Below, in pieces: positions 23,588-30,596 of a DNA stretch of 45,703 bases. The translations under genes were made by a program, and so were the position numbers. This stretch comes from Bryobacterales bacterium (GTDB lineage Bacteria > Acidobacteriota > Terriglobia > Bryobacterales > Bryobacteraceae), in the NCBI GenBank assembly GCA_019261985.1, contig JAFAQY010000092.1, forward strand, positions 1 through 45,703, given 5' to 3'. Numbering within the stretch: the first letter of the stretch is position 1; every line of letters starts with the position of its first letter. Below the pieces are notes generated by a model, which saw only the letters and a program-made list of their open reading frames with translations, was not told where the DNA came from and did no database searches.

Positions 23588-24844
23588 TTAATCTCTTGGA
23601 TCGCTTATCCGGCCCTTCGCCGCTGACGCCGCGACTGTTAGCGTGGACGCCAGATAATGGCGGGCTTTCGGATGGCCATTCCGGCCGGGGAAGTTGCGGG
23701 CCTGCGTTGAGATCATGACCTCGTCTTCGGCGAGCGCGCCCATATTGAACGCTTGATTCGACCCGGCGCTCGGAGGAAAGATATTCGCGCCCGCGTTGAA
23801 CAAGGTCTCGATTAAGCCTTCCCGTAGGGCGGCGCGGTAAATGCCGCGGCTCGCCGGAACCACTTGCAACCGAACGCCTTTTGCGACCTGCCGATGGCTG
23901 AAAAATGCCGCGAGCTGCCGGATGTCTTCCAGACGTCCGCCGGTGCTTCCGCCGACTTCGGCAATATCGATCGGAATTCCGATGGCTTCCCTGACTGGAC
24001 GAACGTTTCCGACCGTTGGCGGGCATGCGATCTGCGGGTCGATTCTGCTGACGTCAATTTCGCGCGTCTCGGAATACGCGCACTCGGGATCGTTGGTGAA
24101 AATTTCAAAATCCGTGCCGTTCAGCGTGGTTTTCGCGAAGGCCACCGTTGCTTCGTCCGGACTAATGAACCCGCATTTCCCGCCGACGTCGATCGATTGA
24201 AGTGGAAATAAAAGCCGGTCTTCGATCGGCAGCGATTCTATATAAGGACCGGCGTATTCGATTGCTCTGTAAATCGCGCCATCTTCGCCGAGACTTCCGA
24301 CCAGGAATTGAGAAACGTCGCGCGCCGTAACGCCCGGCCGGTGCTCCCCGTGGAACACTACTTTGATCGTCTCGGGAACACGGAACCAGCCGAGGCCGCG
24401 CTGGAACCCCAGGGCGGCCATCGAGTTATTGCCGACGCCGGTCGCGAACGCCCCGAGCGCGCCATAGACCGGCGTGTGTGAATCGCAACCGATAATCACC
24501 CGGCCAGGCGCCCACAGGCCGGCTTCCATGATCACGTGATGGACACTGCCGCACCCGGAATCGAAAACATTCTGAATGCCGTGCTTAGCCGCGAACTCCC
24601 GCACCGCGGCCAAAGCTTCGGCCGCCTGCTGCGTGGCGGGAGCGAAGTTGTGATCGAACACGAACGCGATGCGCGACGGGTCGGCGATGGTGCCCGATTC
24701 CATTTCGTTTTCGAAGACCTTCATCACGAAATTGGCGCTGAGGTCGTGCATAACCATCAGATCCACCTTGGCGATGACGACATCGCCGGGCACGACTTCT
24801 TTTTTGCCGCTCGCCTTGGCGAGGATTTTTTCGACCATGTTCAT
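23588..24844 (-). CDS. LeuC/homoaconitase-like large subunit lacking Fe-S cysteines
   Basis: The 418-residue protein aligns along its length with the large subunits of isopropylmalate/homoaconitate dehydratases. It has IGCDSHTPVYGALGAFATGVG (D121-S122-H123), TIKVVFHGEHRPGVTARDV, VPASRGIYRAAL (R333) and the ISTQARNFPGRNGHPKARHYLAS tail. In the family the 4Fe-4S cluster is held by a Cys in GSCTN and two in GCGPC. Here these read GGSTGG (Ser300) and PSAGSN (Ala360 and Asn363), so all three ligands are gone while the acid/base residues remain. I infer a cluster-free isomerase or dehydratase. The ATG at 24844 overlaps the upstream M24-like gene as ATGA, with GAGGAGCG as ribosome site; a second ATG lies 6 bp downstream. 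Substrate unknown. Confidence 0.85.
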   Translation of the reverse strand: MNMVEKILAKASGKKEVVPGDVVIAKVDLMVMHDLSANFVMKVFENEMESGTIADPSRIAFVFDHNFAPATQQAAEALAAVREFAAKHGIQNVFDSGCGSVHHVIMEAGLWAPGRVIIGCDSHTPVYGALGAFATGVGNNSMAALGFQRGLGWFRVPETIKVVFHGEHRPGVTARDVSQFLVGSLGEDGAIYRAIEYAGPYIESLPIEDRLLFPLQSIDVGGKCGFISPDEATVAFAKTTLNGTDFEIFTNDPECAYSETREIDVSRIDPQIACPPTVGNVRPVREAIGIPIDIAEVGGSTGGRLEDIRQLAAFFSHRQVAKGVRLQVVPASRGIYRAALREGLIETLFNAGANIFPPSAGSNQAFNMGALAEDEVMISTQARNFPGRNGHPKARHYLASTLTVAASAAKGRISDPRD

Positions 24845-25563
24845 GGCGCGCTCCTCGCGTTGATTTTGGCCCAATGGCCCCGATATTCCAGCGCGACACT
24901 CACCGAAAATCCCGGTTGCAGCATTTGTCCCTTCGCGGGAACCGGCACTGTGTCGCCATTCGTGACCAGTATTACCAGATCCTCCGCGCCTGCCCGTCGC
25001 AGCCTGCGCTCCAATCGTCCGACGAATTCATAGTCGGTGAGGCCGGCGCCGGAGCCCAGTTCTGTTTCCAAGCCTTTGCATGCCATTTGCGCCGCGCGGC
25101 GCTGCATCGCGCGTTCCCAATCATCGGTCTCATGCGGAATCTCCTGAATCGCCAATTTGCCGCGAAGCGCCAAATGCAAATCGTAAGGAAGTCCCCCCGG
25201 ATCGATCATTCCGACCCGCTCCCACGATCTTTGGGCGGAAATTTCGAGCAGGCGCTGCGCGAGATTAGGACTGTGCAGAATCTCTTCGAGAATTGTCACG
25301 GACCTTATCCACGGATAAACCCGCGGAGACAGGCCGCATAACAGCAAAGGCTTGTCCGCGCGCGGCACAATCAGGAAAGCGCGATTGAAATATGGCATGA
25401 AATTGGAATAAAAGCGCGCGTGACCTGTCCGGCCCAGGTCGCTGTAGACCACCAGCGCATGCAAATCGCGCTCCGCGAGCCGGTTTCTGGCCGCGTCTAG
25501 CCGCGCTTCGAAGACATTCAGAGGCAGTTCTGTTTTATCCCAAGCAATCAAGCCGCGCTTCAT
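24841..25563 (-). CDS. Truncated M24 (creatinase/aminopeptidase-like) N-terminal domain protein
   Basis: A 240-residue protein with the N-terminal creatinase/prolidase-type domain (FEARLDAARNRLAERDLHALVVYSDLGRTGHARFYSNFMPYFNRAFLIVP). It continues into the first helices of the M24 pita-bread fold (MACKGLETELGSGAGLTDYEFVGRLERRLRRAG) and stops after VSVALEYRGHWAKI. The rest of the catalytic fold, including all later metal-ligand positions, is missing. Its start and stop both overlap neighbours by 4 bp (ATGA), so the truncation looks established rather than a recent break. I infer a partner or regulatory subunit for the full-length M24 protein encoded just upstream. Confidence 0.8.
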   Translation of the reverse strand: MKRGLIAWDKTELPLNVFEARLDAARNRLAERDLHALVVYSDLGRTGHARFYSNFMPYFNRAFLIVPRADKPLLLCGLSPRVYPWIRSVTILEEILHSPNLAQRLLEISAQRSWERVGMIDPGGLPYDLHLALRGKLAIQEIPHETDDWERAMQRRAAQMACKGLETELGSGAGLTDYEFVGRLERRLRRAGAEDLVILVTNGDTVPVPAKGQMLQPGFSVSVALEYRGHWAKINARSAP

Positions 25564-26636
25564 TTTTGAAACAGTTTCCTTCCGGCTTGGTTCAGCGAAG
25601 TACAGCCGTCAGCCGTTACCAGCAATGTATCTCCGAAGACCATATAGCCGGAGAGCGGCAAATACGTGTTCGGATGAGCGATGACGACCATGCCTTCCTT
25701 TACCCTGTAATGGACGTCTTCGAGCACGTAAGGATTTTCATCCGGGTGCAGGCCGAGATTGTGGCCACGCACGCGGGTGTATTTGGGACCGGTGTATCCG
25801 CCATAGCCGTACTGGCGAAAAACATCGTTTTGAACACGGGCAATATCCGCGACATCTACGCCGGGTTTCAGCAGATTCTCGGCGGCTTGTCGCGCCTCGA
25901 AGAAAATCTCGAACGCACGGCGCTGCTCGGGATTCGGTTCGCCGAGGATCAGCGTTCTGCAGATTTGCGCGTAGTAGCCGTTCACCGCGGGTGTCAGCTC
26001 GGTGGTCACCTGATCGCCTGGTTGGAACCGGCGTTCCGTGGGCGGCTTCATGCCGGTGACTTCGGTCCCGCCGGAAGCGATCAGCATAAAATTATCCTCT
26101 GCGCCGTTGCATTTGAGAAAACCTTCGACCTCGGCGACTAACTCGTATTCGGCCATGCCGGGCTCGATGATTTGCGCGAAGTAGTGGTAGCCGCGATCGG
26201 CAAGCGCGGCGGCGCGGCGGAGGCAATCGAGTTCTTCGGCGGATTTCACCCGGCGCAGTTCTTCCACCTCCGCGGTTGCGGAAACGGGATCGATTCCCAG
26301 GGCTTCGACGTGACGGGTTTCCATGAGCTCAAGTCCCGCGATGGCGGCGTTGGGGGTTGAGACAGGTTGAAGCTTCAGGGAGACCTTGAAGGCAGGGAAC
26401 AAATCGATATCCCACGGGTCCGAGATAGTCACCTCGATTTCGCCCGATCGATTAAGCGACGCGATGGCCCAAGGACCAGAGAAGTTCACGTTCAACAGAT
26501 AGCGGAAGAAGTCCTTGCGCCAGGAGTGGCCATAGAACAGCAATTGATCCCAGCCATGCTCGGACATTAAGGCCATGAGTTGGGCCAGGCGCTCGGTGGT
26601 GGGGGTGACGGCGGGTTGGGATAGATGGGCCGGCAC
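25560..26636 (-). CDS. M24-family creatinase-like protein without metal ligands
   Basis: About 358 residues: an N-terminal creatinase-type domain (LMSEHGWDQLLFYGHSWRKDFFRYL) and a complete M24 pita-bread domain from about residue 125 (EELRRVKSAEELDCLRRAA). The five usual metal ligands are mostly replaced. The two Asp positions are in ELTPAVNGYYAQICRT, and the two Glu positions read EGMVVIAHPNTY and VFGDTLLVT. One His survives (RGHNLGLHPDE). This recalls creatinase, a metal-free amidinohydrolase, but the substrate is not deducible. I prefer the GTG at 26636, sharing one base with the previous stop; an in-frame ATG at 26663 is the alternative. Confidence 0.82.
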   Translation of the reverse strand: MPAHLSQPAVTPTTERLAQLMALMSEHGWDQLLFYGHSWRKDFFRYLLNVNFSGPWAIASLNRSGEIEVTISDPWDIDLFPAFKVSLKLQPVSTPNAAIAGLELMETRHVEALGIDPVSATAEVEELRRVKSAEELDCLRRAAALADRGYHYFAQIIEPGMAEYELVAEVEGFLKCNGAEDNFMLIASGGTEVTGMKPPTERRFQPGDQVTTELTPAVNGYYAQICRTLILGEPNPEQRRAFEIFFEARQAAENLLKPGVDVADIARVQNDVFRQYGYGGYTGPKYTRVRGHNLGLHPDENPYVLEDVHYRVKEGMVVIAHPNTYLPLSGYMVFGDTLLVTADGCTSLNQAGRKLFQK

Positions 26637-27712
26637 TACGGAGAAACGTCCTCCAAAAACCATTCCGTTGGGATCTCTTTGCCTAGCCCTAGCGCCTTGG
26701 CGCGATTCAGAACGGCCGCGCCCACCGACGCGAACTGCGTGCCCGCTCCAGTATTGTTGTTAAACACGGTGATCTGCTCTGGTGAGGTGCGTCCTTCCAC
26801 TTTGCCCGCGACAAGATCCTGAATCTCCTGAATCGAATCCCAGTTCTTAATGCCCTTTTGCGCGATTTCCCATACGTCCGGCGATTGATCCAGACGCGCG
26901 ACATCTTTCGCGTGCACAACGTATAGATCCGCGCGGCGAATGGTTTCATCGTCGATCTCGCGGCGCTTGTTGCTGGAGTCCGAGCCGCCGATCGACGCGA
27001 CATACATTCCCTTCTCGACCCAATGGCCATCGAACACGGCATCCCATGCGGCGGTTGCGCACTGGACGATATCGCTGCCGTCAACGGCAGCTTCCGGCGA
27101 ACTAACGGTTTTGATCTCGCGGCCGAGCTTCGCGCCCATTGTGCCGCAGAACTCGCGGCAGTGCTCTTGATTGGGGCTGAACACCTTTACAAACTCGAAA
27201 GGGAAATGACTGCACAGAAATTCTAGATGCGCGCCGGCTTGCCACCCGCTGCCGAACAGGCCGAGCACTCGCGGCTTCGCGGGCGCGAGATACTTTGCAC
27301 CGACGACGCTCAGCGCCGCGACACGGATCTTTTGAATGACGCCGTCGGGCATGATGGCAACGGGTTCGATCCGTTCAATATCGAATAGGATCACCATTCC
27401 GCAATAGCGCCCGCCCGTCGCGACCGGAAGAATGCGGCGGCGCTTCACGCCCGCCGTGTACGAAAACCCGGCCATATCGGAAGTGATCCGTAGGGCCCAC
27501 ACGCCGCTGCTGACTCCGCTGCCTTCCTGGGTCTTCATGCGGTACTGGAATCCCGGATTCTGCTTCGATTCCACGGGCAGGTAGGTCTGGCTGCGAGGAC
27601 GATTGATGGCCTTTCCTTCCGCCAGCTCGCGGTAGATGCATTCGGTGGCTGCGATGGCGTCTTCGGGAGTGAGGGCGCGCTCCACTTCGTCGTTATTGAG
27701 AAGCAGCGTCAA
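26636..27712 (-). CDS. Ornithine cyclodeaminase / mu-crystallin family dehydrogenase
   Basis: A 358-residue NAD(P)-dependent protein of the ornithine cyclodeaminase family, which includes imino-acid reductases and alanine dehydrogenases. Its Rossmann motif is VLGLFGSGWQAGAHLEFL, followed by the family segments GSDIVQCATAAWDAVFDGHWVEKGMYVASIG and ITVFNNNTGAGTQFASVGAAVLNRAKALGLG. The protein starts with TTG at 27712, overlapping the LeuD-like stop as TTGA. In this operon it would reduce an imine or deaminate an amino-acid-like intermediate. True ornithine cyclodeaminase activity is unlikely to be provable from sequence, so I give no gene symbol. Confidence 0.88.
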   Translation of the reverse strand: MTLLLNNDEVERALTPEDAIAATECIYRELAEGKAINRPRSQTYLPVESKQNPGFQYRMKTQEGSGVSSGVWALRITSDMAGFSYTAGVKRRRILPVATGGRYCGMVILFDIERIEPVAIMPDGVIQKIRVAALSVVGAKYLAPAKPRVLGLFGSGWQAGAHLEFLCSHFPFEFVKVFSPNQEHCREFCGTMGAKLGREIKTVSSPEAAVDGSDIVQCATAAWDAVFDGHWVEKGMYVASIGGSDSSNKRREIDDETIRRADLYVVHAKDVARLDQSPDVWEIAQKGIKNWDSIQEIQDLVAGKVEGRTSPEQITVFNNNTGAGTQFASVGAAVLNRAKALGLGKEIPTEWFLEDVSP

Positions 27713-28227
27713 ACCGGCGCCTCGAAGAATTTCGAATTTGAGTTGAGCAGCGGGATCAAGCCGCCGGCGCGGACCATCTCGAGTAAGAACTGGGGTAAGG
27801 GTTTGCCCTGCAGCGATCTTCCCGACGTCAAGTTTTCAACCAACCCGGTTGCGATATCCACGCGAAGCCGGTCGCCGGTTTCGACCAGATCGTGAACCCC
27901 GGCCGCCTCCAGCAGCGGCAGCCCGATTTCGGCGCCATTGCGATAAAACGTACGCGAGAACATTTCGGCGACGACCACTCCGATGGCGGTGGCTTTCAAA
28001 GCCTTGGCTGCAAGAGCTCGGCCCGAGGAACAGCCGAAGTTTCGCCCCGCGACGAGGATGTCTCCTGGTTGAACTTTTTTCGGGAAGTCGGGGTTGACCG
28101 TCTCGAGCACGAACTTCGCCATCTCATTCGCCGTTTTGAACATGATGTGGGCGGGCGTGATCATATCGGTCGGGATGTTGTGGCCGAATTTCCAGCAGGC
28201 GCCTTCGAAGATCAGCTTGTCTGTCAT
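27709..28227 (-). CDS. LeuD-like small subunit with altered active-site loop
   Basis: The 172-residue protein matches small subunits of isopropylmalate/homoaconitate dehydratases: CWKFGHNIPTDMITPAHIM, FPKKVQPGDILVAGRNFGCSSGR, FSRTFYRNGAEIGLPLLEAAG. In the family the loop reads GCGSSREHA; here it is GCSSGRALA (residues 65-73). The positions equal to the catalytic Ser and substrate Arg are kept (S68, R70), while the second Ser and the Glu-His pair are changed. It should pair with the LeuC-like protein at the other end of the operon. Splitting of the two subunit genes by three others is unusual. It starts 5 bp after the transporter gene. Confidence 0.87.
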   Translation of the reverse strand: MTDKLIFEGACWKFGHNIPTDMITPAHIMFKTANEMAKFVLETVNPDFPKKVQPGDILVAGRNFGCSSGRALAAKALKATAIGVVVAEMFSRTFYRNGAEIGLPLLEAAGVHDLVETGDRLRVDIATGLVENLTSGRSLQGKPLPQFLLEMVRAGGLIPLLNSNSKFFEAPV

Positions 28228-28232
28228 GGCAT

Positions 28233-29465
28233 TTACGCCGCCACTCTCCGGCGGGCGGAAAGCGCCGCTCCGGCGGTTACGGGCGAAGGACGCGTGGCGC
28301 GGGCAGTGAGCAAGATCAGCGCCAACGCGAAAGCCGCGAGCACCAGATCGAGCACGAACGGCGTCGAATAGCTGCGCGTGAGGTCGAACAGATAACCCGC
28401 GAGTACGCCGCCGCTGGCCGTCCCCAGACCGAAGAAGACGTAGAACAGGCCGAGAGCCCTGCCCACTTGATGCGTTCCGAAGTACTCAAAAACGATCGTC
28501 GGCGAAGCATTGAAAATACCCCCGTAGCCCATGCCAAACACGATCGCCAGCACATCGATCAGCCCAGATTGCGCGGGAGTTTCGAGCAGGGCAAGAATAC
28601 CCAAGCCCACACAGGAAATGCTGAAAAGCATGCCCGCGCGCGCCGATAAACGATCCGCCAGAACGCCGCTGATGAGTTTGCCGAGCGCAGCCGCGAGCAG
28701 CGCAATCGTAAAGACGTGGGCGGCGGCCTGCATCGGGATGCCTTCGCCCGTTAAGTACAAGACCAGGTTCTGCTGAATTCCGAGCATCGCGTGAGCGGTG
28801 AAGAACAGGCTCATGCCGAAGATCCAGAACATCGGCATGCGCGCAAGCTCAGCCGCGGAAGGCGCGCGCCCGGCCGCGCTGTGAGCGCCGCGCGCTCCGT
28901 CTTTTACGATCAACAGTGTCATTAGCAAGGGAATCGCGATGCAGGCCGCAAGGAACAGGAATGCGCCCGGCACTCCCCGGCGTGCGATCTGCGCGGCCGT
29001 AATTGTGGGCGCCACGCCGCCAAGCCCGATACCCGCGTTCACGAATCCCACCGCCAATCCTCGGTTCCGGCTAAACCACGGTCCTATGAGAATCGAGTTG
29101 GGCAGAATGGAAACGGCGGAAGCGCCCGCGCCGAGAATGACGCAAAACGCGTAATACTGCGTCCGCGTCGCGGCGAAGGAAAGCATGCCGAGCGCCAGCG
29201 CGACCAGGCACATGCCGCCGAGCAAAACTCTTTTAGGGCGGAAGCGGTCAACCAGCGAGCCAACCAACGGCGAAAGAATGCCGACCAGAAGCAGAACGAT
29301 CGAGCCGCCGGCGGTGACAGTGGCGCGATTCCAATGGAATATCCGCACCAGCGATGGATAGAATTGCGGCAGCGAAAACAGCCCGAAAGAGAACGCGACC
29401 ATCAGGATGACGAACGAGGTCGCGAGAGTCAGCCAGTTTCGGATGCTGAGTGGCGTCGCGGGCAC
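28233..29465 (-). CDS. MFS transporter, OxlT/monocarboxylate-type
   Basis: A 410-residue major facilitator with 12 predicted membrane helices in two halves joined by a basic loop (VKDGARGAHSAAGRAPSAAEL). It has the motif-A-like loop GSLVDRFRPKRVLLGG between helices 2 and 3 and its repeat GVLADRLSARAG in the second half. It resembles organic-acid/oxalate-type MFS carriers. It begins with GTG at 29465, 12 bp after the YD-repeat gene stop, and is followed 5 bp later by the LeuD-like gene. It likely imports or exports the compound handled by the operon. The C-terminus is Arg/Ala-rich and cytoplasmic. Confidence 0.9.
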   Translation of the reverse strand: MPATPLSIRNWLTLATSFVILMVAFSFGLFSLPQFYPSLVRIFHWNRATVTAGGSIVLLLVGILSPLVGSLVDRFRPKRVLLGGMCLVALALGMLSFAATRTQYYAFCVILGAGASAVSILPNSILIGPWFSRNRGLAVGFVNAGIGLGGVAPTITAAQIARRGVPGAFLFLAACIAIPLLMTLLIVKDGARGAHSAAGRAPSAAELARMPMFWIFGMSLFFTAHAMLGIQQNLVLYLTGEGIPMQAAAHVFTIALLAAALGKLISGVLADRLSARAGMLFSISCVGLGILALLETPAQSGLIDVLAIVFGMGYGGIFNASPTIVFEYFGTHQVGRALGLFYVFFGLGTASGGVLAGYLFDLTRSYSTPFVLDLVLAAFALALILLTARATRPSPVTAGAALSARRRVAA

Positions 29466-29477
29466 GAAGAGGGAAGT

Positions 29478-30596
29478 CTAACATACGGCAGGCGCGTTGA
29501 GATCGAAATAAGAGTTCACCCGGCGCTCGATGGAGTGCACCGTGAAGTCCGCGTCAGGACGATTGCGACCCTCCGAAGTCTTCGAGACCCAGTTGCCTTG
29601 GACGTCGTATTCATAAGTAAAGCGGGCCTCCGACCACCGGCTTCGCTCCGTAGCCGGAGCGGGGGAGAGCTGGCCTTCGTCGTCCATCCCGAACTCGCGA
29701 TCTTGCGCTTCCACAATTTGCCCGATCATATCGCCTCGGTCGTTATAAAACATGCTCATGTGTTCCTCGCTGAGCAGACCCATTTGGTTGCGTGTTTCGA
29801 TTCTGCGGTTGTGCTCATCGTAGCGGTGCGAGCGACGAGCGGCGGCGAACAGATGGCGGACCGCCTCGCGCTGCGCCGCGTTCATTTGAGCCGTTGCCTC
29901 CGGCGGCAACATATCGGCGAACGTTGTCTGCTCTTCTTCCACCAGATTGAGGTTGCCGTCGTAACGGAACTCAACGCGGCTGACCAGATTGCCGGTGGAA
30001 TCGTGGAACAGCAACTCGGCCGGCTGGTCGCGTTCGTTGTAATGGGTCGTGACGAGCGCCGCGTCTGGCGCGGAGTAAAAGGCGTCTGTTCCTTCCACTC
30101 GCCAGGCGTTGGGGCGAACTCCAAGTTGATCAACATGGATGATTTTGCTTTTCCGGCCGTGCTGGTCGTATTCGTAACTTTCAGTGACCCGTTCGCCGGC
30201 CCCGGATCGCATTATCAGTCGCGCGAGCCTGCCAGCCTGATCGTACTCATAAAGCTGCAGATGCACGTCTCCGGATGAGTGCTCGGCGCGGACGATCGTG
30301 AGCAGATCAGCCTGGTTGTATTCATACACTGTTGTGTGTTCCGAGCCGTCCGGATTGAGATGCTTATGCCGGGCAAGAGAGCCGTTGGGGCGGAACTCGA
30401 GCGCGGAGACGTCGTTGCGAGTTTCTGTTTCGCAAGCGTCCGCGCCGCAGCGCGTCATAAACCACGTGCGCTCGATTTTGCAGGTCTTGACGAGGCCGCG
30501 CAGGTTCCAGCGGTTGCGGTCGGTCACGTTTAAAGTATGCACCGGCTTCACCACGTGCTGATGGATGCCGCCGAAAGGGAGATCAGCCTCATTCAA
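29478..30596 (-). CDS. Short YD-repeat (RHS-like) protein
   Basis: A 372-residue protein with about eight YD-type repeats, for example VYEYNQADLLTIV, LYEYDQAGRLARLI, SYEYDQHGRKSKII, HRYDEHNRRIETR and TYEYDVQGNWVSK. RHS/YD proteins form beta-shells around toxins or bind carbohydrate, but this one is far too short for a shell. It has no signal peptide, no RHS core motif and no C-terminal toxin. It starts with TTG, overlapping the dnaE2 stop as TTGA, and is therefore translated from the same message as the polymerase. The link with DNA damage is unexplained. YD architecture is clear; the role is unknown. Confidence 0.8.
   Translation of the reverse strand: MNEADLPFGGIHQHVVKPVHTLNVTDRNRWNLRGLVKTCKIERTWFMTRCGADACETETRNDVSALEFRPNGSLARHKHLNPDGSEHTTVYEYNQADLLTIVRAEHSSGDVHLQLYEYDQAGRLARLIMRSGAGERVTESYEYDQHGRKSKIIHVDQLGVRPNAWRVEGTDAFYSAPDAALVTTHYNERDQPAELLFHDSTGNLVSRVEFRYDGNLNLVEEEQTTFADMLPPEATAQMNAAQREAVRHLFAAARRSHRYDEHNRRIETRNQMGLLSEEHMSMFYNDRGDMIGQIVEAQDREFGMDDEGQLSPAPATERSRWSEARFTYEYDVQGNWVSKTSEGRNRPDADFTVHSIERRVNSYFDLNAPAVC

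Noticed and set aside
24841-25563. Pseudogene call for the truncated M24 gene
   Set aside because: Both ends overlap neighbouring genes by exactly 4 bp and the frame is clean, which argues for a maintained short protein.
29478-30596. RHS polymorphic toxin
   Set aside because: Too short, with no signal or delivery domain, no conserved RHS core boundary motif, no variable toxin end and no immunity gene next to it.
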